Under the pieces are notes generated by a model. It ran no database searches. It was not told the origin of the DNA and saw nothing but the letters and a program-made list of their open reading frames with translations. Below are positions 25,757 through 35,552 of a stretch of 64,000 nt of DNA, piece by piece. The position numbers and the translations under genes are program-made. How positions within the stretch are numbered: position 1 is the first letter of the stretch; the number at the start of each line of letters is the position of its first letter. Origin of the DNA: Campylobacter majalis (lineage in GTDB: Bacteria; Campylobacterota; Campylobacteria; Campylobacterales; Campylobacteraceae); assembly GCF_905120465.1 (NCBI RefSeq), contig NZ_CAJHOF010000003.1, positions 1-64,000 of the forward strand, given 5' to 3'.

Positions 25757-28504
25757 TTAAATGCGTTTGACTAAAATTTCATCTTTTAAAGCATAAAAAA
25801 TAGCACCGCTTATCTTATAATCTGGATATATGTTTTGTAAAATTCTAACATATACGCTAACTTGTTTGACGTATTTATCGCTATCGCCGAGTGCACTCTT
25901 GTAATCAATAACAACCATTTCATTTTGCCTGATGCACAATAAATCAAATTGCTTTATCTCGTCATTATAACAAACCGTCTGCTCTTTTTTAACAATGCAG
26001 TCTTTTATGATATCATTAAATTGCTTATTTTCACATAAACTAATAGCCCTGCTAACCACATCGTCTAGTTCATCTTTGGTTAGAAATTTCGCAAACTTAT
26101 TTTTCATGGCATGGGTTTGAGCTAAAATTTCATCCTTGCTAAATTTAGCACACATCTCTAGCAAAAAGTGCAATGCTAAACCAAAATAAACAGCATTTAA
26201 ATCGCCTATATCATCATTATTTGCACTCTTTTGATCGTCTTTTTGTATTAGGGCTAATTGGATTTTTTTACTTGGCTTTGGCTGTGGGATTTGATCATTA
26301 TTAGGCGTAACTTTGCCTACTTCACACTCTTGCAAACACACATATTTAATCTCATCATTTTCTTTGCCATACTCAGTAAAATAGCTTGGACTATTGCCAT
26401 TTGGGTTTTGCTTTTTTACAATAATTAGGCTCATTTTTGCTCTTGTCATGGCGACATAAATTTTATTTATATCCTCTTCATAAATTTTTTGTTCATAAGC
26501 TAACATAAATTTCGCATACTCATCATCATAACAAGCTCTATTTGCAACCTTTAGCTTAACCATCATGCCTTCATTGATGTCATAATCAACTATAAATTTA
26601 TCCTTGTCCGTGCTACCCCTGCCGACCAGATCACAAAGCACAACATGCTTAAACTCAAGCCCTTTTGATTTAAACACAGTCATGACTTGTACGCCACCAT
26701 TTTTGCTCTTTGTAGCTTTAACTTGTGAGTGTTCTAATTCAAAAATAAATCCTATCAAATCACCGTTTGCTATCTCAAGTAAGCGTAAAATATCACTATC
26801 TTGCAGTGAAATTTCAGCCCTTTTAGCAAGATATATTAAATTTTCTTTAGCTGTTTTATCTAAATCTAGTTCGATTTTTACAGGCATTTTACCCATGAAA
26901 GCACTAAAATTTCTAGCATATATCTCAGTGTCAAACAAACAAAACTTAGCATAATTTATTAGTGCAAAAACAAGCGGTGAGTTTTTTAAAAGCACGTTAC
27001 TCTCGCTTGTATAAGCAATATTTTTTAAACGCAACCTTTCACACACCATATCAGAATCATCGTTTTGCCAACAAAGCACTGCTATATCGCTAACCCTTAC
27101 GCCACTATTTAATAAATTTTCAACCTCTATCACAGCCTGATCTATAATCTCATCGCTACTTACTACCTTTATGTAGCCCTCATCTTTTTTATCTGGAATT
27201 TGTGGCTTATAGTTTTTTATCACAGGATGAGCAAAAACACTATTTACGTAATTAACTAAGGTTTTTGACGAGCGATAATTTGTATCAAGAGTATCAAGAC
27301 TTATGTGTGAAAAATCATTTATTACTTTATCAAAAAGCTCCTTTTTGCCTCCGCGAAATCTATAAATACTTTGCTTAGTATCTCCAACGTAAAAAAAACT
27401 ACCCACATCAGTTTGCCCTTTTCCAGCAACTATCTCAGATATAAGTGGGCTAATAATGCCGTATTGGATCACATTTGTATCTTGAAATTCATCAATTAAT
27501 AGATGCTTGATCTTGCTATCAAGTCTAAAGTAAAGCACATGTTTAAAATTATCATCAGCAAGTAGTTTGCTAACAAAATTTGTAACATCACAAAAAGTTA
27601 GAGTATCGTTTTGTTGCAAAAGGCGAGTTTTTACATTTTTATAAATTTCAAATATGCTTGAGAGCCTACCTAACTGATACGCTTCTAGCTCATCTGTATA
27701 TTTTTTACACTCTTTCTTAATATCACAAAACATATCTTCTAACTCGTTTGAATATATTTTACTATACGTTTTTTCACCATTAAGCGTAGTTTTTGAAGCA
27801 ACAGTTGATTTTAAATATTCATTCACGCTATTAGCACCAAAGGCTTTTTTGGCATGAGTGCTTGCATTATCTAGCGAGTTTATATACTCATGCATATTTT
27901 TTACTTTAGCCATTAAAGTATCTGAGCTTGGCTTAGTTGTTTGCTTATACGAAAGCTCTGCAATACTCTCATCAAAACTAGATAGCGTCTTAAAAAAATT
28001 GCCTTTTGAGCTGTCATATTCATTGATATACAAAGCAAAATCATGCAATATATTATTTTTTTTTGAAATTTCATCTATCATTTTTGATTGTAAGTCTTTA
28101 GCCTCATTTTGGCTTGTTTCATACTCAGGACTAACACCAGCGTGAAGTGCAAAAAGCCTAAGTATCATACCAAAAAACGAATCAAACGTCATGATTTTTA
28201 ACTCATTTGTTAAAAAATCTTTTAGGTATTTATCTCTACGTTTTATAGCATCTTTAGCCGAAATTTCCAACAAAGCACATATAGTATCTAGTTCGCCTTT
28301 CCTACTTGGTTTATCAAGATCTAAAAAGGTATTAATAATGCGCTCACTCATCTCATTTGCGGCTTTTTTGGTAAATGTTAAAGCCGTTATGCTCTTAATG
28401 CTCTCACCTTTTAGTATTAATGCAATATATCGCACACTAAGAGCAAAAGTCTTGCCGCTTCCAGCACTTGCCTTAAGCGCTAAATAATCTACAAACTGCC
28501 TCAT
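25757..28504 (-). CDS. addA: AddA-type helicase/nuclease (RecB-like)
   Basis: 915 aa UvrD-family helicase fused to a RecB-like nuclease. Walker A ASAGSGKTF lies at residues 12-20, with motif II DEFQDTN, motif III GDTKQSIYRFRGG, motif VI YVAMTRAK and the C-terminal nuclease motif VVIDYKSA. With AddB it forms the recombinational repair complex that processes double-strand ends, the epsilonproteobacterial counterpart of RecBCD. It overlaps addB by four bases (ATGA) and is followed by rplM-rpsI, as I recall in C. jejuni. Confidence 0.93.
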   Translation of the reverse strand: MRQFVDYLALKASAGSGKTFALSVRYIALILKGESIKSITALTFTKKAANEMSERIINTFLDLDKPSRKGELDTICALLEISAKDAIKRRDKYLKDFLTNELKIMTFDSFFGMILRLFALHAGVSPEYETSQNEAKDLQSKMIDEISKKNNILHDFALYINEYDSSKGNFFKTLSSFDESIAELSYKQTTKPSSDTLMAKVKNMHEYINSLDNASTHAKKAFGANSVNEYLKSTVASKTTLNGEKTYSKIYSNELEDMFCDIKKECKKYTDELEAYQLGRLSSIFEIYKNVKTRLLQQNDTLTFCDVTNFVSKLLADDNFKHVLYFRLDSKIKHLLIDEFQDTNVIQYGIISPLISEIVAGKGQTDVGSFFYVGDTKQSIYRFRGGKKELFDKVINDFSHISLDTLDTNYRSSKTLVNYVNSVFAHPVIKNYKPQIPDKKDEGYIKVVSSDEIIDQAVIEVENLLNSGVRVSDIAVLCWQNDDSDMVCERLRLKNIAYTSESNVLLKNSPLVFALINYAKFCLFDTEIYARNFSAFMGKMPVKIELDLDKTAKENLIYLAKRAEISLQDSDILRLLEIANGDLIGFIFELEHSQVKATKSKNGGVQVMTVFKSKGLEFKHVVLCDLVGRGSTDKDKFIVDYDINEGMMVKLKVANRACYDDEYAKFMLAYEQKIYEEDINKIYVAMTRAKMSLIIVKKQNPNGNSPSYFTEYGKENDEIKYVCLQECEVGKVTPNNDQIPQPKPSKKIQLALIQKDDQKSANNDDIGDLNAVYFGLALHFLLEMCAKFSKDEILAQTHAMKNKFAKFLTKDELDDVVSRAISLCENKQFNDIIKDCIVKKEQTVCYNDEIKQFDLLCIRQNEMVVIDYKSALGDSDKYVKQVSVYVRILQNIYPDYKISGAIFYALKDEILVKRI

Positions 28505-30858
28505 ACCTCACCTCTACACAACGCTTTGTATTGGCAATAGTTGCAATTTTTACTCGTCACATTTGGCTTATAATCAAGTGGTGTATTTTTTAATTCATGC
28601 AGTTTTTCATAAATATCTGGCATATTTTTGCTCTTGCTTGGACTAATTAAGCTCATTTTTCCTTTTAAATCATAAAAATAACTACTGGCTTGATCGTTTT
28701 GTATTAAAATTTTATAAAACTCAAGTTGCAATGCATCAGCAGAGCTACCAGTTTTATAATCAATCACACTCACATTTTCACCATTTATGTCGATTCTATC
28801 TATTACTCCATATAGCCTTATACCATTTAAAACAACCTCTTTTTCGCACTCCATCTCCTTAATACTCCAGCCTTCATTAAACCTCATATTTTCATTTTCT
28901 TGAAATTTTTTAAATTTTATTCTAGCTATTTCATAATCAAGTGGATTTAATTTTGGTTTTAAAATTTCACAAAATTTCTCACTATCAAATTTATCATTAC
29001 TACTATAATAATCACGCAAAGCCTGATGAATAATTACTCCATATTCGCTTACAGGAACATCATCTAAACACTTTTGCTCTGGTATTTTTAAGACATATTT
29101 GTAGTAGTATTTTCTCTGACAAGCCAAAATTGTGCTAAGCCTTGAAAATGAAAACCTCTCACTAAAAATATCATGATTAACACTCTCATAAATTTCATGA
29201 AATTTAGCAACTTTGCCACTTTTAAATATCTTTATATACTCATCATCGCTATAACTATCATCATTAAAACATTTAAATTCTTTTAAAAACCTAGAGCCAA
29301 TTTGCTCATCATTTTTAACATAACTTATAGCGACTTTTTTGGCATTATTTATCAATCTCTCATAATAGCTTCTCTGTAAATTTTCACGCTCAGTATAGCT
29401 TATAAGTCCAGCTTTTTTGCGAACAACCGAGCTTAAAAATAGCTCATTTGTGCTTCTTTTTGGAACTAAATCATCATTAAAATCAACAATTATAACGCCC
29501 TTATACTCTAGTCCCCTACTCTCCAATAACCCCATAACACGCACCGCTCCACCACCAACATCATCTAATGTTTTTGTTTTTAATTCAAGTAGCAAAAGTC
29601 TTAAAATTTCATGGAATTTTAACCTATTCATAAGTGGTTTTAGGGCAAAAATTTCTGTGCTTAATATATTTAAAAGCTGTTTTGAAGCATTCATACAAAT
29701 TGCAAATTGAGTTAAAATTTCAATCGTTTCTTCATAACTTAATACTTTACTAAAATTTGCACTTAAAAGTTCATAATCTTGTTTTGAAATTTTATTTAAA
29801 ATAAAATATGTATCGTGTTGATTTAGTTTTGTCTGTGATTTTATATCAATATCAAAATTTACATCTGTGCTGCTATCAAAAAGCTCGATCACACGTGTTA
29901 GTGCGATAAAAAGCTTTGTGTTTGACACGCTTCGCCCCATTGCATAGCTTAAAAAATTATGAGTATCATGCAAACGCAAAATCTCACTAAAACTCTCATC
30001 AGGAAGTATTACAGCAATCTCACTTGGATCAATTCCTTCTAAAACAAAGGTTGAGATTTTTTCAAACACATATGCTGCTTGAAGGCTTCGTATACTAAAC
30101 TCACGCGTTAAAATGTTTTTATTTCTAGGTAAAGCTTCGTTTTTAGTAAGCTCATTTGTGCTTAAGTTTAGTTCGTATTTATAGTAGTTTTCTATTTTGG
30201 CGTTTGAAATTTTTACTATCTTATCTGTTAATTTCTTATTTAAAACAGATGTGATAAAGGATATTTTTAAAGTGGTTAATTTTGAAATTTCAAGCAAAAT
30301 ACCCCACTCAAACTCGCTTAACACGCCATCTATTTGTATAAGTATCTCATCAAAAGCCTTGATAAAACCGTGATTTAAATAGTAATTTTTTGGCAAAGTT
30401 ATATCATCATAATAGCCTTTTAATGATAAAATTTCTTGATAGTTTTTAAATAAATTTGATAAAATTTCAATATGCTCTTCATAGCTATCATAAATGTCGG
30501 CAAATTTTAAATCATCTACATTTTTTAGCTGATGAGATATCTCTTTAAAAAATGAAAAAATATACTCTTTGTTCTTTAAAAACGAAAAAAAATCAGTTGG
30601 GATTTTTAATTCACTGCTTAATTTTTGAGTTTTTAAACAAGCCTCTTGCATACAAAGCATAAGCTCAGCCTGACTTGGTTTTATATAGTCTTTTACATAA
30701 ATACACTTATCAAAAAAATCACCTATACTAATTAATTTTGGCAAAAGCGAGTTTTGATGTGATTTTGCAAACTCTCGTATAGCCCTAGTGCTTGAAAATA
30801 CGTATAATCTATTCGTTTGCGAATAGTTCAAACCTATAATATCCTGTTGCGTTTTCAT
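28501..30858 (-). CDS. addB: AddB-type exonuclease subunit
   Basis: About 785 aa. The C-terminal PD-(D/E)XK nuclease has VSVIDYKTG, and the iron-sulfur cysteines typical of AddB nucleases are seen: one in ILACQRKYYYKYV and three in NCNYCQYKALC. The helicase-like N terminus starts with LYVFSSTRAIREF. The start is uncertain: an ATG at 30858 overlaps the fixH-like gene by 50 bases, a TTG at 30891 is longer, and a TTG at 30831 with AGGA upstream is closest to the conserved start. Partner of AddA in double-strand-break repair. Confidence 0.88.
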   Translation of the reverse strand: MKTQQDIIGLNYSQTNRLYVFSSTRAIREFAKSHQNSLLPKLISIGDFFDKCIYVKDYIKPSQAELMLCMQEACLKTQKLSSELKIPTDFFSFLKNKEYIFSFFKEISHQLKNVDDLKFADIYDSYEEHIEILSNLFKNYQEILSLKGYYDDITLPKNYYLNHGFIKAFDEILIQIDGVLSEFEWGILLEISKLTTLKISFITSVLNKKLTDKIVKISNAKIENYYKYELNLSTNELTKNEALPRNKNILTREFSIRSLQAAYVFEKISTFVLEGIDPSEIAVILPDESFSEILRLHDTHNFLSYAMGRSVSNTKLFIALTRVIELFDSSTDVNFDIDIKSQTKLNQHDTYFILNKISKQDYELLSANFSKVLSYEETIEILTQFAICMNASKQLLNILSTEIFALKPLMNRLKFHEILRLLLLELKTKTLDDVGGGAVRVMGLLESRGLEYKGVIIVDFNDDLVPKRSTNELFLSSVVRKKAGLISYTERENLQRSYYERLINNAKKVAISYVKNDEQIGSRFLKEFKCFNDDSYSDDEYIKIFKSGKVAKFHEIYESVNHDIFSERFSFSRLSTILACQRKYYYKYVLKIPEQKCLDDVPVSEYGVIIHQALRDYYSSNDKFDSEKFCEILKPKLNPLDYEIARIKFKKFQENENMRFNEGWSIKEMECEKEVVLNGIRLYGVIDRIDINGENVSVIDYKTGSSADALQLEFYKILIQNDQASSYFYDLKGKMSLISPSKSKNMPDIYEKLHELKNTPLDYKPNVTSKNCNYCQYKALCRGEV

Positions 30859-31294
30859 CTTGCAATTGTAGCATAAATTGCCACCTTCCAATCAAAGACG
30901 GATTAAATTTAGTTGTCAAAAACCCATCTGTTAAGGTTGCATTCAATTCGACATTAAACGCATTTGTTTCAGGGCGTGTCATCATGGCTTTGTATGATGT
31001 TATTTTGGAATTTTGAGTTTTGTTTTTTATGCTAATTTTTATCTCATTTAAAGCGTTAATCTTAATCTCATCATTTAGTAATTTTATGCCAAATTTATCA
31101 TCAAATTCTTTTTGGGATGCCAAAATTTCATTTATATTTTGATCAACTTTTTGTTTGTTTTGAAAATAGATATTATCCATCTCAACTGGATAATCAAGCG
31201 ATATAATGATAGTTGCCACACAAGCGATAACACAGGCGATTATGCTTAAAACTATGCCATAAGGCCAAAATGTTTTTTTGCTATTTTTACTCAT
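30809..31294 (-). CDS. FixH-like membrane protein of the cbb3 operon
   Basis: 161 aa. One N-terminal membrane segment (about residues 12-32) is followed by a periplasmic domain with FixH-like features: SLDYPVEMDNIYF, and a C-terminal GRWQFMLQLQDENATGYY. FixH proteins assist cbb3 oxidase assembly, linked to copper delivery through the CcoI/FixI ATPase. It overlaps the upstream gene by four bases (ATGA) and overlaps addB at its 3' end. Confidence 0.78.
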   Translation of the reverse strand: MSKNSKKTFWPYGIVLSIIACVIACVATIIISLDYPVEMDNIYFQNKQKVDQNINEILASQKEFDDKFGIKLLNDEIKINALNEIKISIKNKTQNSKITSYKAMMTRPETNAFNVELNATLTDGFLTTKFNPSLIGRWQFMLQLQDENATGYYRFELFANE

Positions 31295-31881
31295 CTTTTT
31301 ACTCTTTTTTTATATATCATAAGTGCAAAAACTAAAACAATAGAGCTATATACAAAAAATCTAAATATATTTAGAGTGTTTTTGTTTGCATTGCCAATAG
31401 CAGATATTAATTCTATGTTTTTTGACTTTGCTATTTGTTCGCTCAAATCAGCATATCCATTCATAATAGCCGCATTAAATATATCTTTGCCATTTTTTGA
31501 AGCCAAAATCGGCAAAATCGTTCCACTTTCTGGAAATGGGCTTAAAATAGCATCTTTATCAAATAATTTAGATGTATTTTTATCTGCAAAAATTTCTACT
31601 TTTTTCTCATTTTTTACTATCATTATGAATGCATATGGAGATTTTATATGAAGCAAATCAAACTTCGCTTGCAAGTTGCTTTGATAATCAAGCGAGTTAA
31701 AAACACCAGCACCAACATAAATGCCTGTTTTGTCGTGTAATTCAGTGGCAATTTCATTAAGTCTTAAAATAACTTTATCGCTTAAAATTTTATCATCATT
31801 ATAAAAAAATACATTGGCATTTAAGGCACCACAAAAAACAAAAAGGGCGATTAAAACGCCCCTTATATCAAATACTCTCAT
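31291..31881 (-). CDS. TPM-like membrane-anchored periplasmic protein
   Basis: 196 aa from the ATG at 31881, which sits in an ATGA overlap with the stop of the 33-codon gene. A longer frame starting at 31923 reads through that small gene and is not supported. A signal segment (MRVFDIRGVLIALFVFCGALNA) precedes a periplasmic domain resembling the TPM fold (LNEIATELHDKTGIYVGAG). A C-terminal membrane helix follows (about 172-190) with basic residues after it. It lies in the cbb3 operon; a role in oxidase assembly is inferred from position only. Confidence 0.75.
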   Translation of the reverse strand: MRVFDIRGVLIALFVFCGALNANVFFYNDDKILSDKVILRLNEIATELHDKTGIYVGAGVFNSLDYQSNLQAKFDLLHIKSPYAFIMIVKNEKKVEIFADKNTSKLFDKDAILSPFPESGTILPILASKNGKDIFNAAIMNGYADLSEQIAKSKNIELISAIGNANKNTLNIFRFFVYSSIVLVFALMIYKKRVKR

Positions 31882-31979
31882 CCTACAAAAAGGTGGTTTG
31901 GAGTAAGAACCGACCAAGCACATATTATGCCAGCTGCGATAATTAACAACACTATGACTTTTTCTAAAATTGCGGACAT
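31878..31979 (-). CDS. 33-residue single-helix membrane protein in cbb3 operon
   Basis: A short gene, ATG at 31979 to TGA at 31878. The protein starts MSAILEKVIVLLIIAAG and ends LTPNHLFVG, with one membrane helix at about residues 4-24. AGGAG lies five bases before the ATG. It begins two bases after the DUF4006 gene and its stop overlaps the next start (ATGA), so it is packed and coupled like a true operon member. Its function may be that of a small cbb3-associated subunit, comparable in kind to CcoQ, CcoH or CcoM-type peptides. Confidence 0.75.
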   Translation of the reverse strand: MSAILEKVIVLLIIAAGIICAWSVLTPNHLFVG

Positions 31980-31981
31980 AA

Positions 31982-32188
31982 TCACTCCTTTACCTTCACA
32001 TGACTTGCATTATCTGTGCTTATCATTTTTACTTGATTTATGTTTTCGATAGTGTATGGCTTATTTGCCACATCTTGTTGTATCACTATAGCAAAATACG
32101 TAAGCACACCAAGTATGCTTAAAAGCAAAACAACAGCTACAAGCATACCGCTAACGCCATTAAATGCAAATACGCTTCTATTTTCCAT
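31982..32188 (-). CDS. DUF4006 small membrane protein of the cbb3 operon
   Basis: 68 aa with one membrane helix (about residues 15-38) and a short polar tail ending HVKVKE. The family is confined to Campylobacterota cbb3 operons as far as I recall. It overlaps ccoP by one base. Probable small accessory subunit of the oxidase or its assembly; no catalytic motif. Confidence 0.82.
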   Translation of the reverse strand: MENRSVFAFNGVSGMLVAVVLLLSILGVLTYFAIVIQQDVANKPYTIENINQVKMISTDNASHVKVKE

Positions 32189-33042
32189 TACTTACCCCTT
32201 GAAAGTGAAAGTATATATTCGCCTACAGCTTTTTGCTGTATAGGATTTAGCATTGTATCAAATTTTGGCATCACGCCTATCTCGCCACTCTTGCCACGCA
32301 TCAAAACATCAACCACGAATGCACTTGAGCCATAAGCAGTAAGATCAGGGAAGGTTCCATCCATTCCTTTACTATCTTCACCATGACACATCGTGCAGCT
32401 TGCGGCATATAGCTCTTTGCCTTGCTCAACTAAAGCTTCATTTTTAGTTGTTTTTATAGCTGAAATTTCCTTAGCCATATACGCAGCTATCGCTTTAGCA
32501 CCATCTTCATCAACTAAGCCACCAGGCATCTCGCCACCCGGATAGTTTAAGCCACGTGAGCCTTTTAGTATCACATCAACTATTGCACTCTCGCTTCCCC
32601 ATACGCTCAGGTCAGCCGATTTACCATTCATGCCATTTGCTGTAACGCCGTGACATGCTGAGCATTGAGTTAAAAAAATCCCACTACCCATATCTACTAA
32701 ATTCGCATCTGCATGAATTTTTTGAAATTTCTCATTGTATGCTTTTACTTCTTCATTATACTCGCCAATTTGAGAGTACGAATTTAAAGGATATCCAACC
32801 AAATAATACCATATAGCCCACACTAAAACAAGCACAAAGCTCACAGCCCAGCCAAGTGGCAATCCATTTTTTTGCTCTCTTATGCCGTCCCAGCTATCTT
32901 CGCTAAGAGGAGCATGAACATCCTTTGCATCTTTCATCTGATTTACGTATTTACCAACTATACCTATTGTGAGTATAACAATTGCTAACGCACCGATTAG
33001 GGACAGTAGGTTTATGTTATCTTCTAAATTAAACCATTGCAT
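32188..33042 (-). CDS. ccoP: cbb3 oxidase dihaem cytochrome c subunit CcoP
   Basis: 284 aa. Membrane helices lie near residues 12-32 and 66-86. Two class I cytochrome c domains follow with haem motifs CSACH and CTMCH, and methionine ligand regions PGGEMPGG and GVMPKFD. CcoP relays electrons from the bc1 complex/cytochrome c to CcoO and CcoN of the cbb3 high-affinity oxidase. The stop of ccoQ lies one base upstream. Confidence 0.97.
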   Translation of the reverse strand: MQWFNLEDNINLLSLIGALAIVILTIGIVGKYVNQMKDAKDVHAPLSEDSWDGIREQKNGLPLGWAVSFVLVLVWAIWYYLVGYPLNSYSQIGEYNEEVKAYNEKFQKIHADANLVDMGSGIFLTQCSACHGVTANGMNGKSADLSVWGSESAIVDVILKGSRGLNYPGGEMPGGLVDEDGAKAIAAYMAKEISAIKTTKNEALVEQGKELYAASCTMCHGEDSKGMDGTFPDLTAYGSSAFVVDVLMRGKSGEIGVMPKFDTMLNPIQQKAVGEYILSLSRGK

Positions 33043-33043
33043 G

Positions 33044-33247
33044 TTAAAGCCCTTTTTTATTTTCTTCTATGACAACACTATCCAAGTCATCATCTAAAGC
33101 TAAATTTGAATATTTTTCGTAGTTTCTCTTTCCAGCTCGTTCTGTCTTGTATAGATGATAGCAATATCCATAAAGCACACACACTAGCACTACAACAAAT
33201 ATAAAAAAGCCGTATGCTTGTAGCTCTCTTATAGTTTGCATATCCAT
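33044..33247 (-). CDS. ccoQ: cbb3 oxidase small subunit CcoQ
   Basis: 67 aa, one membrane helix (about residues 10-30: FFIFVVVLVCVLYGYCYHLY) and a charged cytoplasmic tail. Identified by size, topology and position between ccoO and ccoP. CcoQ stabilises the cbb3 complex. Confidence 0.9.
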   Translation of the reverse strand: MDMQTIRELQAYGFFIFVVVLVCVLYGYCYHLYKTERAGKRNYEKYSNLALDDDLDSVVIEENKKGL

Positions 33248-33257
33248 CTATAACTCC

Positions 33258-33923
33258 TTATTTTAAGCTGTTAAGATAAGCTATCAAAGCCACTATCTCT
33301 TTTATCTCGCCACGCTCAAAAGCTGTCTTTATACTCTCATCTTTCATTTGAGCAATAATCTCTGCAGCCTCTGCTCTTGCTTGTTTGCTTGCATCTTCAA
33401 AAGATCCAAGTTTTGGCATGCCTTCAGTATCATAAGGAACATTAAATACTTTTTTAATAGTATAAGCCTCAGCATATGCCGTTTCAATATCGGCATTTTT
33501 ATCAAATATATGCTTGTATGCTGGCATTATAGAACCAGGAACTACCGAAGTAGGATCTTTCATGTGATTTTCATGCCAATCACTTGTGCGGTAATTGCCG
33601 ACACGCCATAAATCAGGTCCAGTTCTTTTTGAACCCCACAAATGCGGTCTATCATACGCATACTCACCACTTAAAGAATACATACCATACCTATCAGTCT
33701 CACTCTTAAAAGGTCTTATCATTTGCGAATGACATGCATTACAACTCTCTTTGATATACACATGTTTGCCAGCCAGTTGTAAAACAGTATATGGCTTTGT
33801 GCCTTCAACTGGTCTTGCACGATTTGCAAAATCTGGTAAAATTTCAACCACACCAGCGTATGCTATTAGTATAAATACAGCAACTGCAAAGAAAAATGGA
33901 TTTTTTTCTAACCAACTAAACAT
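33258..33923 (-). CDS. ccoO: cbb3 oxidase monohaem cytochrome c subunit CcoO
   Basis: 221 aa. An N-terminal membrane anchor (about residues 8-27) precedes a periplasmic cytochrome c domain with CNACH and MIRPFKSETDRYG, LWGSKRTGPDL and VPGSIMPAY, all typical of CcoO. It passes electrons to the CcoN catalytic subunit. The gene overlaps ccoN by eight bases. Confidence 0.97.
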   Translation of the reverse strand: MFSWLEKNPFFFAVAVFILIAYAGVVEILPDFANRARPVEGTKPYTVLQLAGKHVYIKESCNACHSQMIRPFKSETDRYGMYSLSGEYAYDRPHLWGSKRTGPDLWRVGNYRTSDWHENHMKDPTSVVPGSIMPAYKHIFDKNADIETAYAEAYTIKKVFNVPYDTEGMPKLGSFEDASKQARAEAAEIIAQMKDESIKTAFERGEIKEIVALIAYLNSLK

Positions 33924-35406
33924 AGCTCACCTCCGAATTTGCACGACCACCCATAGGAGTAGCATTTTTTGGCTCACTACTAAGTGCTGGTGCACCAAGT
34001 GATTTTAATATATTATAAACAAAGATGAAAAATCCTATTAGATATAACAATCCACCAATAGCCCTAATCCAATAATACGGCACAAGCACTACGACGGTAT
34101 CTATAAAGCTATAAAGCAAACTACCATATTGGTCTGTTGCTCTCCACATCATGCCCTGAGTAATACCAGCTATCCACATTGACGAGAAATAAAGCACAAT
34201 GCCTGTTGTTTGCATCCAAAACTGCACTTCCATTAGTGATTTTGAATATAGCTCACGCTTAAACATACGTGGTGTCATATGATAAAGTGCTGCCATAATC
34301 ATAAATCCGATCCATCCTAAAGCTCCATCATGGACGTGTCCAGGTATCCAATCTGTGTAGTGAGCTAACGCATTTACTGACTTAATCGATAAAATTGGAC
34401 CTTCAAGTGTTGAAAACATATAAAATGTAGAAGCTAGGATCATAAATTTAATCAAAGGATTTTCACGCAACTGAACCCACTCACCCTTCATGGTAAGTAA
34501 GATATTTATTGCCGAACCCCAAGATGGAAGAATAAGCACAACCGAAAATATCGAACCCATAGTTTGCATCCAATCAGGTGCTGTAGTATAAATCAGGTGA
34601 TGCCCACCAGCCCAAAGATAGATAAACATTAATCCCCAAAATGAGAACAAAGAGAGTTTGTATGAATAAACTGGCTGTCCGCTCTCTTTTGGCAAGAAAT
34701 AATAAATCATCGCAATAATTGCAACAGTAAAGATAAACGCAACAGCATTGTGTCCAAACCACCACTGAACTAAAGCGTCATTTGTGCCAGCATACATAGA
34801 AACTGAGTGTATCCATGAGCCATGTCCTGAAATTAAGCGTGTAGGAACCTCCATATTATTAAACAAATAAAGCATAGCCACACCAAGGAAAGTAGCTATA
34901 AAATACCATATAGAAATATATAGTGTCTTTTCACGACGTATGCCAATAAGCCCAAATATAGACACACCCCAAAGCACCCACACAATAACAACTAAAATAT
35001 CAAGTGGCCACTCTAGCTCTGAATACTCCTTAGATGTAGAAATTCCCATAAAAAGAGTAACAACAGCACAGGCTATAAGTATGATATAAAGCCAAAAATG
35101 AAGTTTGCCAATAAACATCAAAAATGGCGATTCGCTCATTGATACCTTAAGCACTCTTTGTCCGATATAATACCACGTAGAAAATATACCAGAAAGCATG
35201 AAGCCAAAGATTATGCCATTTGTGTGAAGCGGTCTAAGCCTACCAAACGTCGAGTATTCTCCAGCTATGTAGTTTAAATCTGGATATGCCATCTGAAAAG
35301 CGATAACAACGCCAAGAAGCATGCCGACGATACCAAAAATAAGCGTAGAAAACATGAATAATTTTGCCACGCTATAGTCATAACTAAGCATTTGACCAGG
35401 TCGCAT
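33916..35406 (-). CDS. ccoN: cbb3 cytochrome c oxidase catalytic subunit CcoN
   Basis: 496 aa from the ATG at 35406, which has GGAGG six bases upstream; the TTG directly before it is too close to the ribosome-binding site. Haem-copper oxidase subunit I with about 12 helices. Seen are LRPLHTNGII (low-spin haem His), WWFGHNAVAF (CuB His), AGGHHLIYT (the CuB His pair) and GHVHDGALGW. It reduces O2 at high affinity under low oxygen and leads the operon ccoNOQP-DUF4006-small ORF-TPM-like-FixH-like. The upstream 146 bases hold a TTAATT-N3-AATTAA palindrome at 35422-35436. Confidence 0.98.
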   Translation of the reverse strand: MRPGQMLSYDYSVAKLFMFSTLIFGIVGMLLGVVIAFQMAYPDLNYIAGEYSTFGRLRPLHTNGIIFGFMLSGIFSTWYYIGQRVLKVSMSESPFLMFIGKLHFWLYIILIACAVVTLFMGISTSKEYSELEWPLDILVVIVWVLWGVSIFGLIGIRREKTLYISIWYFIATFLGVAMLYLFNNMEVPTRLISGHGSWIHSVSMYAGTNDALVQWWFGHNAVAFIFTVAIIAMIYYFLPKESGQPVYSYKLSLFSFWGLMFIYLWAGGHHLIYTTAPDWMQTMGSIFSVVLILPSWGSAINILLTMKGEWVQLRENPLIKFMILASTFYMFSTLEGPILSIKSVNALAHYTDWIPGHVHDGALGWIGFMIMAALYHMTPRMFKRELYSKSLMEVQFWMQTTGIVLYFSSMWIAGITQGMMWRATDQYGSLLYSFIDTVVVLVPYYWIRAIGGLLYLIGFFIFVYNILKSLGAPALSSEPKNATPMGGRANSEVSYV

Positions 35407-35552
35407 CAAATCCCTCCTTTATTAATTGAAAATTAATTTAAAAAATAAGTTATGTTATTTTATGATAAAAAAAATATAAATAAACTTAAAAAATTTATTT
35501 TTTGTAACATTTTTGTTAAATATACTTAAGTAGAAATTTAAAGTTTTATTAT

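Noticed and set aside
31882-31923. Longer N terminus for the TPM-like protein starting at 31923
   Set aside because: It reads across the 33-codon gene in another frame and precedes a clear signal peptide start at 31881 that is in an ATGA overlap.
35422-35436. TTAATT-N3-AATTAA as an FNR/CRP-type operator for ccoN
   Set aside because: It lies almost at the ribosome-binding site and is made only of A/T apart from one G, so chance is likely in this AT-rich DNA.
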